Shown: one piece after another, positions 1 through 9,129 of the stretch
Position numbering within the stretch: position 1 is the first letter of the stretch
How the letters are laid out: each line of letters opens with the position of its first letter
NCBI GenBank assembly: GCA_049999765.1
Contig: JBNGIQ010008259.1
Location: forward strand, 1 to 27,113
Length of the DNA stretch: 27,113 nucleotides
Reading direction: 5' to 3'
DNA from: Phaeoceros laevis
Taxonomy: Eukaryota > Anthocerotophyta > Anthocerotopsida > Notothyladales
Position numbers and translations under genes: made by a program
Notes under the pieces: model-generated
The model's database searches: none
The model's input: only the letters and a program-made list of their open reading frames with translations
Told to the model about the DNA's origin: nothing

Positions 1-147
1 AAACCGGGTCCACAACGTCGTTGCAACCATCGTTCACATCGCCGTTGCAAACCGGGTCCACAACGCCGTTGCTAACCAGTATACAGCGCCATTTTTAGGG
101 TTAGGGCACACCATTTTTAGGGTTAGGGCGCGCCCCATTTTTAGGGC
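1..147. repeat. Short tandem repeats with telomere-like motif
   Basis: A 17-base motif beginning aaaccgggtcc is present at 1-17 and again at 49-65 (period 48). Next come two exact copies of a 19-base unit containing tttagggttaggg, at 89-107 and 111-129, and a shortened copy at 135-147. TTTAGGG is the plant telomere unit, but only isolated units are present, so this is a telomere-like minisatellite rather than a telomere tract. No gene is seen in 1-420. Confidence 0.7.
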
Positions 148-257
148 TCGCGCTGCCAGTGCTGACGTGGCTAGGGCTAGATTGCAGCGGCCACGTGGAA
201 AACGTTTTACTGTAAATTCTGATATTACGGTAATTTAAAAAAACTTGCTAACGAAGC

Positions 258-424
258 GGCTACATCGACTTTCATTGTAAACACAAAACTAGGCTACATC
301 GACTTTTGTTGTAAAAACAAAACTAGCTGCCTGATGCCTGAAAGACAAAACATGCTACCGAGCACACCAAACACAATACGCTTGAGACACAAAACAAGTT
401 GCCTCCACAAAACAAGCTGCCTCC
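258..424. repeat. Two small tandem duplications (34 bp and 18 bp)
   Basis: A 34-base unit beginning ggctacatcgac is duplicated at 258-291 and 292-325 with a few mismatches. A separate 18-base unit, acaaaacaagttgcctcc, is duplicated at 389-406 and 407-424 with one mismatch. Both are AC-rich non-coding sequence. Confidence 0.75.
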
Positions 425-795
425 TACTCTGCTCCCTCCATGTCATCGATTGTGTCGATGAAATGCAAAGCTAGTTTCTGCGCTTTTGTCAAGCGCACCC
501 CCTTGAATTGGCTGAACTTTCCATTGGGAAGCTTGGCTAGACCCGTGTCAAAATTGAGCTCCGCTGCCATGCGAAAATACTCCACATCTTCATGAGTGTT
601 CCTTTCAGCCTGGTTGAGATGTGCCCACCGCCTGCAAACTTGCACCATGTGAGGCGGCATTCCTCTAGCCAAATCCTTGTGCCCAGCAGTCTTGGAGGGT
701 GGTGTCCTCACCACTACCAGGCTACAGGGACATTCACTGGCGAAGCTTTTTTTGCTATGGCAGGAGGTTGCAGCTAGGGTTCCGTGTCGTTTCAC
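424..795 (-). CDS. Unrecognised 123-aa ORF, possibly a 3' exon or transposon remnant
   Basis: This open frame of 123 codons runs leftward and ends at 424. I do not recognise the protein. The first third is basic and Ser/Cys-rich with no clear domain. The second half, from about residue 46, is more protein-like, with charged helical stretches (RRWAHLNQAERN, LTKAQKLALHFIDTID) and an acidic C-terminus ending GAE. There is no signal peptide or membrane segment. No neighbour suggests a role: tandem repeats lie on one side and PPR fragments on the other. It could be the last exon of a gene entering from the right, a piece of transposon-encoded protein, or chance. The helical charged C-terminal half makes pure chance less likely. 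Confidence 0.25.
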   Translation of the reverse strand: MKRHGTLAATSCHSKKSFASECPCSLVVVRTPPSKTAGHKDLARGMPPHMVQVCRRWAHLNQAERNTHEDVEYFRMAAELNFDTGLAKLPNGKFSQFKGVRLTKAQKLALHFIDTIDDMEGAE

Positions 796-1167
796 GTTTT
801 CTCGTGCCTTCCTGGCATGCGATCAGGCCGCAAAAGACTACATTGTGATCGCCGCAGCAAGGCGGTGCTGGAAATACCAAAATTTGTTCATCCTTTTGCT
901 GTTTTTGCGGTTTTTGCTGCACCCTTTTTCTAGCCACTCTCACTTTGTGAAGTACTAACATCTGCCCATCTCTGTGTTGCCTCTTCACGTTAACTGTGCC
1001 TCGGCTGCAGCCTGCTTTGCTGCCTTTGCTTCAAAAGAAGGATTGTGCGCAGTTTCTTGCTTTTCATTACCCTCTGGTCCCTGCGATCGTGCGGCAACCA
1101 AGCCCATTGCGATCACAGTGCCAGGGCTGTCCCTCTCATCTCAAGCTTTGTGTTTTTCACTGTTTCT

Positions 1168-1492
1168 TCTGAGGCACTTGTTGTGTATGGACAAATGGAG
1201 GAGGCAGGCCTCATTTTGGCTGATGGTGTTACTTTTGCTTGCTTTCTGATGGCGTGTGCTAGCACTGCTGCCTTTCAGAAGGGCAGAGTGCTGCACTCAA
1301 AGATTGTCAAAAGAGGTCTGCTGGATGATGTAGTGGTGAGCACCTGCCTGGTGGACATGTATGCAAAAATGTGGTGAGCTGGAAGGTGCACGCCAGGTTT
1401 TTGACAGCATGGACACAAAGAATGTGGTGACATCGACAACGTTGATCACCAAGTATGCACAGCAAGGTCTCGGCCAAGAGGCAGAGACCTGA
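1168..1492 (+). pseudogene. PPR protein fragment (PLS type), frameshifted
   Basis: Translation from about 1168 gives EALVVYGQMEEAGL, then VTFACFLMACAS, KGRVLHSKIVKRGL and VVSTCLVDMYAK. This is the usual order of helices in plant PLS-type PPR repeats, which bind organellar RNA. An extra A in the A-run near 1366-1370 shifts the frame in the middle of the YAKCGELEGAR motif. The next frame continues with CGELEGARQVFDSMDTKNV and TKYAQQGLGQEA before a TGA at 1490-1492. About two repeats are present; there is no start codon, targeting peptide or C-terminal E/DYW domain, so this is a gene relic. It closely resembles the minus-strand PPR pseudogene at 19278-19924, including the block EEAGLI followed by ADxVTFAC. 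Confidence 0.8.
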
Positions 1493-1749
1493 ACCTTGGT
1501 TTCAGGTTGTTCCGCAGAGCGCGGAACTTTGCAAAGTCTGTCCAAGTCAAAATGCAAGACTCGGGTAGACTCGGGCGGAAGGGTGCAAAGACAAGCTTGC
1601 AAGCAGCTGGACATCCATCTCAAACAAGATCTACAATGGTAGTAGGCAGTGTAGCTGGCATTGAGAGCACGTAATTATAACTGGCACTGTAGCTGACATC
1701 GCAAGAATGGAGGTAGAGAGTTCAGACCAAAGGTGCAGGATGAGGGTGT

Positions 1750-2077
1750 GTGCTGCAGCAGATCATAGGCAGCAACTACTGTGCCCTGGTCAGGCTGCTG
1801 CCCCTCTGCAGCTGCAAGTGCTTGAGGATCGTGGACAGAGGACTACTTGAAGGTGACGCAGTACTGGACACTTGTCTCGGAAATATGTATGCAAAGTGTG
1901 GCCAGTTGGAAGATGCACGCAAGTTTTTTGACAGTCTAGCCACAAGGGATGCAGCAACATGGACTACCAAGATAATGGGTATGCTGAGCACGGGCTTGAT
2001 CGATCCCTAGCACTCGCATTGTATGCAAGGCACGCTGCTGGTGGAGCCGCAGCCGTGACCTTGCCGAGCTTTCATTG
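1750..2077 (+). pseudogene. PPR protein fragment, frameshifted
   Basis: The frame reads YCALVRLLPLCS, then RIVDRGLLEGDAVL, NMYAKCGQLEDARKFFDSL and RDAATWTTKI, which is roughly one and a half PLS-type PPR repeats. Near 1976-1980 one base appears to be missing. The following frame carries on with GYAEHGLDRSLALALYAR, the expected next part of the repeat, and stops at about 2077. No start codon context, transit peptide or downstream domain is present. It comes from a different PPR gene than the fragment at 1168-1492, because the repeats diverge. It is part of a run of three broken PPR pieces on the same strand. Confidence 0.75.
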
Positions 2078-2095
2078 AGAGGGACGACTCATGCG

Positions 2096-2170
2096 GAGCT
2101 GGAAGATGCGCGCCAGGTTTTTGATGGTATGGACACAAAGAATGTGATGCGGGTAGGTGGATTGATGTAG
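2096..2170 (+). pseudogene. Short PPR repeat fragment
   Basis: This 25-codon stretch reads ELEDARQVFDGMDTKNV before diverging to a TAG stop at 2168-2170. It matches the second half of the PPR repeat in the fragment at 1376-1430. It is too short to code for anything and is a duplicated relic. The flanking sequence on both sides is not PPR-like. Confidence 0.65.
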
Positions 2171-2677
2171 ATAGGACTGAAATACAGAGAAGGGAAGCAA
2201 GAGCTGACAAGAAACCTGCAGTGGCGAGCATTGAGGTGGATAAGGAGGAAGGAGGCCACGTACCTCACACAAAGTTGTTGAAGCCACAGAGTCACAAGGG
2301 GAAAAAGGAAGATGTGCTTTGTGAGCATGCTGAGAAGCTAGCTCTGGCGTTTGGTCTGTGAGAATACTAAAGATCTAGCCAGTGCTCAGGCAAAGAGCAC
2401 CCACATGCCGACACAAGGACGACCCGGGAGAGGGGAGTATCACCACCAAACCTCACTTATTTTTTTCATGCCCTCACCCTCAATACCGATGGAATACAGA
2501 TAAAGCATGAGTTCGTATGCAATAAAAAGCTATTGGGCACATTGTTTGCACTGATATAAATGATTGATCCGACATAAGGAAGAGATCCATGGCAGACAGC
2601 GAAAGCAGCCAATGACAAAACGACGAGGGACAGGTAACCACCTCAATCTCAAGATTTTACTAGGCAATTTCAATCTT
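2171..2677. other. No gene recognised
   Basis: Both strands have only short frames without recognisable motifs. One T-run lies near 2460. I see no repeat or regulatory element that I can support. Confidence 0.5.
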
Positions 2678-2869
2678 GCAAAAATTGCTTGTATAGGCAA
2701 AGAAAAAATCGCATGTACAGGCAAAGCAAAAATCGCCTGCAAAGGCAAAGCAAAAATCGCCTGTAAAGGCCAAGCAAAAATCGCCTGCAAAGGCCAAGCA
2801 AAAATCGCCTGTACAGGCAAAGCAAAAATCGTATGTACAGGCAAAGCAAAAATTGCATGTATAGGCAAA
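2678..2869. repeat. 24-bp minisatellite, eight copies
   Basis: Eight head-to-tail units of exactly 24 bases start at 2678, 2702, 2726, 2750, 2774, 2798, 2822 and 2846. The unit starts gcaaaaatcgcctg and ends aggcaaa. Each unit has a dyad around its centre; in copy 6 the 12 bases at 2807-2818 (gcctgtacaggc) form a perfect palindrome. Because 24 is a multiple of 3, the array opens frames on both strands, for example an octapeptide AKIACKGK on the plus strand. I consider those frames a by-product of the array and do not call a protein. Confidence 0.92.
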
Positions 2870-2879
2870 GCAAACAGCT

Positions 2880-3970
2880 GAAAAAAGGGGCAAGAATACA
2901 AGAAACGCTGCAGCACCACAAGACCACATCTTGCAGGGTAATTTTTAAGCCTTGATGAGGGAGCAAGAGGCACAACATAGCTGGATCATTAGCTAGGAGA
3001 GGATACCGTGGATGGAGCGTACAGATGGAGAAGAGCACATGGTGTTTAGATGTGCGGCATAGGACAAATTGCGCAACAAGTACTGGACGACCTACGCTAC
3101 AAATTCAAGGAGCTCTTCAAGGACAGCCATCAAGGGGTCGAGGATGACACTAGGGACACATAGAAGGGTTTATGCAGCAACCCCGAGCAAGAACGTTAGG
3201 GAAATTCTTAATAGAGGCAACAACTATAGTGCAAGATATGGCTAAGGAAAGGTTAGAAGCACTACAGAGGGAGCAAGGACCATAGGACAGATAGATGAGA
3301 GATCAGGTTACCAATACATTAGCTAGATACCGACACACGTGCCCGCACTAGGAGCATGGAGCGGTGTGGCTCCCTGCCTTGCATAGGCCACCCACCCTCC
3401 CAGTGCTTTGGTGTCAACCAAGTGCTGGGGAAGGGAGGTGCCCCTCCCTGCAAGGTATAGACGACCAATCCACCTAGTGCACCACCAATGTGTCGGCGTG
3501 CTCGATTCCCATGTGGAGTCGGTTAGCATGACCTTCCCTACTACTAGTACTACACATCAAGTATCTCCTCATCCACTGCTCCCTTTTTTCTCTTCTGGCC
3601 ACCACGCTGGGATGGAGTTGAGACATCGCTGTCCGCAACCTCATCCACATCCACATCCAATCGGTGGTCACTTCTCTTGCCTGCAAGTGCCACGAATCCA
3701 AGTGAGGATTCTCATAACTCCAAATGAGCAGCAGCCCCGGTTTCTCCTCTCTCTCCTCTCTACATATTAAGGATGGCACTAATTAGACTCCGGCAACCTT
3801 GCAAACCAAGCAAAGCAGAAAGGGAGATGCTTACCAAGTCGCTGAGAGAGGCCTCTCATGTAATTCGAGTTGCAATCTGTGACTGTCTCTTCAGCCATCC
3901 GTTTGCATATCACAGTTGCAGTCAAGCAAAGAACGTATTAGCATCTGCAGGCACTTAGAAACACAAGTGT
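2880..3970. other. No gene recognised
   Basis: The stretch has no frame with recognisable domains. A short plus-strand frame near 3050-3163 is rich in charged residues, but it has no family signature and ends in TAG. A small hairpin (gggagg / cctccc) lies near 3436-3451. Confidence 0.45.
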
Positions 3971-3972
3971 AC

Positions 3973-4136
3973 GCACTCCGATGTGCAGCAGTCCTCATAA
4001 AGCGCAAAAAAAACATGCAGACACTCCTCCGCACTCGGCCAAATGTATGCTGCCATGCACTCGGATGTGCAGCAGTCCTTGTAAAGAGAAAAAAAAGGTG
4101 CAGGCACTCCTCTGGACTCCACATATATGCTGCCAG
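3973..4136. repeat. 84-bp tandem duplication
   Basis: Unit 1 (3973-4056) and unit 2 (4057-4136) both start gcactc.gatgtgcagcag, pass an A-run and end atgctgccatg or atgctgccagg. They are diverged but align over their full length. The unit boundaries do not match any gene. Open frames here on both strands repeat the same peptide twice, as expected of a duplicated non-coding stretch. Confidence 0.75.
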
Positions 4137-4168
4137 GCCCTCCTCCAGGCTCGGCACCACGGGGCAAC

Positions 4169-4312
4169 CTGGCCAGCCTCCTCATGCCTCGGGGCTTGGC
4201 TGCCGTCCTCCTCAGGGCTCGGGGCTGGGTTGCCGTCCTCCTCGGGGCTCGGGGTTGGGCTGCCGACCTCCTCAGGGCTCGAGCTAGGCTGCCGACCTCC
4301 TCCGGGCTCGGG
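4169..4312. repeat. About 30-bp GC-rich minisatellite
   Basis: Units begin at 4200, 4230, 4260 and 4289, each with ctgccg.cctcctc followed by gggctcgg; a more diverged copy lies at 4169-4199. The array sits just upstream of the Copia LTR end and may lie inside or next to that LTR, whose left boundary I cannot fix. Confidence 0.8.
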
Positions 4313-4426
4313 AAAAAAAAACCCCTCCCTCAGGGAAGAAAAATAGTAAATAAGCTTTCGTAAGTTATTTATTATTTAAATAGCCATTAAATAGGCATCG
4401 TAATTAAGTATTATAGAAATAATTAG

Positions 4427-4455
4427 ATACGAAACGCTACCACGTTTCGTATAAG
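4427..4455 (+). promoter_or_regulatory. Palindrome and TATA-like box in the Copia 5' LTR
   Basis: Bases 4427-4436 (atacgaaacg) and 4443-4452 (cgtttcgtat) form a perfect 10-bp inverted repeat with a 6-base loop. The right arm runs into tataagg, a plausible TATA box about 150 bases before the LTR end. In Copia LTRs the promoter lies in the LTR, so this fits a core promoter. That use is inferred from position only. Confidence 0.45.
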
Positions 4456-4604
4456 GACACAACCGAACTTAACCGCCGTGTGTCCGTCCACGGTGAACAG
4501 GCGCACCACCTCACATGTGTCTTCTTGGCACAGCCGTGCGCACTAAGAATCATTCCTACAATTTCCTACTTGCTCTCACTGTCGATCCTCCTAAAAAGTC
4601 TTCA

Positions 4605-4616
4605 TGGTATCAGAGC
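4605..4616 (+). other. Copia primer binding site (initiator tRNA-Met)
   Basis: The 12 bases tggtatcagagc are the classic primer binding site of plant Copia elements. They are complementary to the 3' end of initiator methionine tRNA, which primes minus-strand DNA synthesis. The site follows directly after an LTR-type CA end at 4603-4604, which fixes the LTR/internal boundary. Confidence 0.92.
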
Positions 4617-4803
4617 ATGGACGCCGCCATGTTTCCTAATCACTGCTCAATTTGTAAGAGTGCAGACTGCATCAAGAACCTAGAGTTCAATCATTTTCGT
4701 AGTCTCATTTCTGCACTCAAATTGGCACTGGTTAGATTCGGCGACATGGCGGAGGTTTTTCTAGCAGATGCTGTCATGCATTATTTTTCTTAGAAAAACA
4801 ACC

Positions 4804-5421
4804 ATGCCGAGAGCAAGAGGGCAGCGAAGATCAAACCTGGATTTAGATCGCTTCGCTGCACACAATAGCCAGTTCGCACATGCACAAACCAAAATTTAGA
4901 TCTGTTCTTGTCGTGAACTGCACAACCTGCTGTGTTCTCATCAAATTTTAGGAATCAGCAATCGGCTTTCGCTTTTGCTAAGCGTCAGGCACAATAATGG
5001 TGTCAATACCGACTACCTTACAAATCTGAAAACACAAACTAGAAGAGAATTTGAGCACTTGCACGCAAACTCATCACAGCGCGCTAGGCAACTAGTGAAA
5101 GGACCACTTTGTGACGACTGCACAAGCAGTATAGATGTGCCAAGTCCCTCAGACCATCTTCTAGCAGAGGTTCACAACCTTATAACGTGTCAAACAGAAA
5201 CATATAGACGATACTTCTTTGACATTGTTGATAGAGTCAAGGACAACAGCAGATCACTTGTCTTGCTGTCGCAACAGCTAGCAGTATTGTCCATATCCAT
5301 TCGTAAACCTGCTGCACAAGCTGAACAAGCAATTGCATTACTGAACCAGGTTGACACAATGAAGGACATGCTTAGCTTGACAGAGGGCAATAAGACTGTT
5401 GATGTCCCACCAGATTTTTAG
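4804..5421 (+). pseudogene. Pre-gag leader ORF of the Copia element
   Basis: An ATG at 4804 opens a frame reading MPRARGQRRSNLDLDRF, which meets a TAG at 4897-4899. The same frame then stays open to a TAG at 5419-5421. The long open part (about 4900-5418) encodes some 170 residues, largely charged and helical (for example LLAEVHNLITCQTETYRRYF and KPAAQAEQAIALLNQVD), and looks coiled-coil-like. There is no recognised domain. The frame is the same as that of the gag ORF starting at 5434, with only four codons between the TAG and that ATG. It could be an N-terminal extension of Gag split by nonsense mutation, or a separate leader protein translated before gag. Confidence 0.55.
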
Positions 5422-5433
5422 TTTGTTGAGTGG

Positions 5434-8358
5434 ATGTCACACAGGGGTGGTGCCAGAAACCCTCGTGGCAATCAAACACCACCACCACATAGAGGAAGAC
5501 GTGTTAATACAAGGTCAACAGCTCGAGACAGGGTCAACCAAGAGGCAGTCCCAGAAGACGAAGAACCATCAGACGTCTCTTCAAGTCTTGGTGCAGTCGT
5601 AGACGAGCCTGAAACCGGTTTGCCTCCTGGATACCTTGTAGACCCACTGTCTTTAAATACTGGAACGCATGTAAGTTCTCAGAATCCATCTAGAAGGATC
5701 CGGAATACACATCAACCTGCATTGTCCAGTAATTCCTCAAACCCAGCTAGAGCGGCACTTCTTGCACATGCCACAGTGATCAACTTAGCATCACAAGTCG
5801 TGCATACAATGGCAAACCCACAAAATGTTCATAACACAGCAGTAACCAACCTTAAAATAGACTTTAAGGAGAAAGATAGGTTTAACGGGTCACAGTTTGA
5901 TGTCTGGGCATTACGGGTTCAAACCATATTAAAAGAGCATGACCTCTGGGGTGTTGTAACTGGTACAATGCCCAAGCATGGACAGAATGCTAGTCAAAAT
6001 GTGAGAGATCTATGGGATAAGCTGGACCTGCGAGCACTTGGTGTTATTCAAGCAGCACTTGATGGGTCCATGATGCATCATACGCAAGATGCCGAGACCA
6101 CAAAGGCAGTTTGGGACTCATTGTTCCAAATATATAGAGTCACGAACTCCTCCTCACTGGTCACTGCCACTAGAGCCTTTTACAACTATAAGATGAAAGA
6201 AAGTGATTCAGTTAAACAACACGTTATTAAATTTCGTATGTTGAGGTCCAAGCTTACCTTGAGTGGAACTACCACAACTAAGCATCCGGCTGCGATAGCC
6301 CTGCTGCTCTCTTTGCCAGATTCATATCGTACCTTCGCAAGCAATCACTGTACGCAACTCAGGAACATTGCTGCTGCTGGACACCAGCAAGCTGCATCTC
6401 TATCTGACTTGATAGGAGCACTCCTTGAAGAGGAGTCTACCAGGCAGGATAGGAGAGGTGGTACCTCCTCCAGGGGGAAAGCATCGAACAGAGCGCTCTA
6501 CGTCACTAGAGGCCCTAAGAAGCAGCCATCTTGTCCAGCCTGGCAGACACAGAACAGTGGGAGCTCATCAAGTTCATTTAAGAAGCGGCCTAGTTCAGGT
6601 CCTACAAAGAAAAAGGGCCCCTGCAATTGGTGTCTTCTTCCAGGTCACTGGGAAGCAGTTTGGAGGAAAAAGAAGGTGAATGAACCAAGGCGGACAGCTC
6701 CACCTAAAACCAATATTGTGCAAAGGAAATCCAATACTATCCTCACTGTATACATGGTTTCGACACCTCAGTTTAGGCACACTTGGTACCTGGACTCTGG
6801 GACTTCATTGCATATCTGTCACACGCGTACAGCGTTCTTAGAATACACTAGGGTGCCAGCAGGCCAAGTAATCCTAGTTGATGATGACAAAGGCTTACCA
6901 ATTGTTGGCATGGACAAGGTCCCATTGTTGTTAAAGAATGGTGATACATTGGAGCTCATAGATGTCATGCACGTGCCCGCAATGGTGAAGAACCTCATAT
7001 CTGTCTATCTGTTGGACACACAACATATGCTGAGCATTAGTTTCTCTGGCGGGCTCTGCAATGTTAAGGAACATACATCCAAAAACAAGGTGGTTGCAGA
7101 AGGCACACCGGTCCACAATCTCTACCGACTGGATGTTGTTTACAAGCTTGGTCGACCAGTTGTGAACATCAGTCAAGCACAATTGGCGGGGAGGGACACA
7201 ATGCTATGGCATTGTCAGCTTGCACATGTGAATTTTGACAAGTTGAAAACCATGGTGGCCAGCAATACCTTGTATAGGGAGAAGTTTATGATCAGGTTTG
7301 CGGATAAACAATTCTGTGAAGCCTGTGTGTATGGCAAACATCACCGAGCTCCCTATAAGGATGACAATTCCACACGTGCTACAAAACTGCTAGAGTTAGT
7401 TCATTCAGACCTATGTGGACCGATGTCTACATCCTCTTTTGGTGGCAGCAAGTACATCCTATCTTTTATTGACGATTGGAGTAGATACATCATGATCTAT
7501 CTTATCAAAAATAAAAATGAAACCCTTGGCTGCTTTAAGGACTACGTTACCTTTGCTCAGCGCCAAACTGGTGAATTGCTGAAAACTCTGCGAAGTGATA
7601 ACGGGGGTGAATACATCTTAGATGCCTTTACGCATTATTGTCAGCTCCATGACATAGCAAGGCAGTATACCACACCATATACATCTTCCCAGAATCAAAT
7701 ACCTGAAATCAATAATAAGCATATCCAAGAGCAAGCGAAGGCTATGCTTAAACAAGCCCATCTATCAAAAGGATATTGGGCCGAGGCAGCTGCAACAGCT
7801 GCCTACATTCGTAATCGTCTACCCACAAGTGCTTTTGCCGGAGCTACACCCTTTGAGAGGTGGACCTCCCATAAGCCTCGCATCAACCGTCTTTGCTTAT
7901 TTGGGGCCCCTGCGTATGCCCACTTATCCGAAGACCAGAGGGTAAAGTTAGATTACAAGGCTCGCAAATATGTGTTTGTGGGTTATACAGAGGGCATCAA
8001 AGGCTATAAACTCTTCGACCTTGACACCAGGATCATTACTCACTGCAGGAGTGTTGTATTTAATGAACAGTCATTGCTCACTTACCCTGCAGAACCGATG
8101 TCAACTGAAGAGATGGCCAAGCATGCTGAAGCTGACACTGCCGTCGAGGATATATACCAGTCATCAGGGCCGCCACCTGTTCCGGTGCAGCCACAAGTGT
8201 CCTCGAGTACGAGTTCAGGTCAGCAAAGCATACATCAGAGTGCAGACCAGGATAATGATGAAGACTTAAGTGTGTTTCCCGATGATGACACATATCTGGA
8301 AATACCTCATGATGAGATGTACAAGGCCAAAAACACTACCCCATCAGCATCTTTTTAA
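5434..8358 (+). CDS. Copia gag-protease-integrase polyprotein, cut off before reverse transcriptase
   Basis: This is a 974-codon frame. Residues 1-135 are low-complexity and basic. Residues about 140-330 match the Copia Gag type (FKEKDRFNGSQFDVWAL, then WDSLFQIY and LLLSLPDSY). A zinc knuckle follows with C397, C400, H405, but Trp410 stands where the last Cys belongs. The aspartic protease active site is D454-S-G-T. The integrase has its zinc-binding H593/H598 and C628/C631, then a catalytic D659, D722, E758 with exactly 35 residues between the last two. Around E758 the usual neighbouring residues are changed (QIPEINNK), so activity is doubtful. The frame ends at 8358, where the reverse transcriptase block begins in the opposite orientation. 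The ATG at 5434 is the first in frame after the TAG at 5419. Confidence 0.9.
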   Translation: MSHRGGARNPRGNQTPPPHRGRRVNTRSTARDRVNQEAVPEDEEPSDVSSSLGAVVDEPETGLPPGYLVDPLSLNTGTHVSSQNPSRRIRNTHQPALSSNSSNPARAALLAHATVINLASQVVHTMANPQNVHNTAVTNLKIDFKEKDRFNGSQFDVWALRVQTILKEHDLWGVVTGTMPKHGQNASQNVRDLWDKLDLRALGVIQAALDGSMMHHTQDAETTKAVWDSLFQIYRVTNSSSLVTATRAFYNYKMKESDSVKQHVIKFRMLRSKLTLSGTTTTKHPAAIALLLSLPDSYRTFASNHCTQLRNIAAAGHQQAASLSDLIGALLEEESTRQDRRGGTSSRGKASNRALYVTRGPKKQPSCPAWQTQNSGSSSSSFKKRPSSGPTKKKGPCNWCLLPGHWEAVWRKKKVNEPRRTAPPKTNIVQRKSNTILTVYMVSTPQFRHTWYLDSGTSLHICHTRTAFLEYTRVPAGQVILVDDDKGLPIVGMDKVPLLLKNGDTLELIDVMHVPAMVKNLISVYLLDTQHMLSISFSGGLCNVKEHTSKNKVVAEGTPVHNLYRLDVVYKLGRPVVNISQAQLAGRDTMLWHCQLAHVNFDKLKTMVASNTLYREKFMIRFADKQFCEACVYGKHHRAPYKDDNSTRATKLLELVHSDLCGPMSTSSFGGSKYILSFIDDWSRYIMIYLIKNKNETLGCFKDYVTFAQRQTGELLKTLRSDNGGEYILDAFTHYCQLHDIARQYTTPYTSSQNQIPEINNKHIQEQAKAMLKQAHLSKGYWAEAAATAAYIRNRLPTSAFAGATPFERWTSHKPRINRLCLFGAPAYAHLSEDQRVKLDYKARKYVFVGYTEGIKGYKLFDLDTRIITHCRSVVFNEQSLLTYPAEPMSTEEMAKHAEADTAVEDIYQSSGPPPVPVQPQVSSSTSSGQQSIHQSADQDNDEDLSVFPDDDTYLEIPHDEMYKAKNTTPSASF

Positions 8359-9129
8359 CAGGTATAAATTGGAGTCCGATGTGCTTTGCTCAAATCCAGA
8401 TTGCTTTAAGTACGTATCTATTCTCTTATACCAAGCTCTCGGGGACTGTTTCAGTCCATAAATCATTTTTATGAGCTTACACACTTTGTTCGGATGTGCA
8501 GGATCCTCATACCCCTCAGGCTGCCGCATATATATAGTTTCTTCAAGCGTGCCATTAAGGAATGCAGTCTTAACATCCATATGTTCCATTATGTAATCCT
8601 TCTGTGCTGCTATAGCAAACAAGGCTCTAAGTGATGTAGCTCGAACCACGGGTGAGAATGTTTCCGTATAGTCTAGGCCTTCGACCTGACTATAGCCCCT
8701 AGCAACTAGACGTGCTTTATAATGCTCGATGCTACCATCAGCCTTAAGCTTGATCTTGAACACCCATTTACAGGTAACTGCTTTCCTGCCAGGTGGTAGA
8801 TCCACTAGTTCCCATGTTCCGTTATCCATAAGAGATTTGTGCTCCGAATTTATAGCCTCAACCCACTTGGCAGCTGCAAGTAATGCAAGAGCTTCCTTGT
8901 ATGACTGTGGCTCATCCAGGTTGATAATGTTGACATCTTCTTGAACCAGGAAGGAGCTAACAGTCAAAGGTGGGTTCTCCCATTCAGCTGGTGAAGAGGT
9001 ATGCCTACGTGCACTACATCTCAGTTCCACTGTTGGTTCTGGTTCAGGATCATGGGTTTCAAGTGCTTGTATCTCAGAATGCATTGTGGTCATCATAGCT
9101 AGCAGCCCAAAACTCATGGCCAAGGTCAA
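8344..9129 (-). pseudogene. Copia reverse transcriptase block, inverted
   Basis: Read on the minus strand, this 261-codon frame is the N-terminal part of a Copia reverse transcriptase. It contains the linker rich in Pro/Glu (ETHDPEPEPTVEL), WVEAINSEHKSLMDNGTWEL, KARLVARGYSQVEGLDY, the motif with catalytic Asp185 (MDVKTAFLNG), and YGLKQSPRAWYKRID, ending SDSNLYLLKR. It should lie between the integrase and RNase H on the plus strand, but its orientation is reversed relative to both. The YVDD catalytic box that normally follows SNLYL within some 20 residues is found on neither side of the breakpoints. The breakpoints lie at about 8345-8356 and 9110-9120. The simplest reading is an inversion with loss of a short segment; an assembly error is the alternative. 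Confidence 0.88.

Noticed and set aside
2678-2869. CRISPR-like regular repeats
   Set aside because: There are no unique spacers between the units, and the sequence is eukaryotic; this is a minisatellite.
2530-2973. Open frames of 105-147 codons on both strands over the 24-bp array
   Set aside because: They exist because the repeat length is a multiple of three and contains no stop; the peptides are pure repeats and there is no other coding evidence.
4515-4793. 92-codon frame spanning the primer binding site
   Set aside because: It begins in the LTR, crosses the primer site and has no known domain; its frame differs from that of the leader and gag ORFs.
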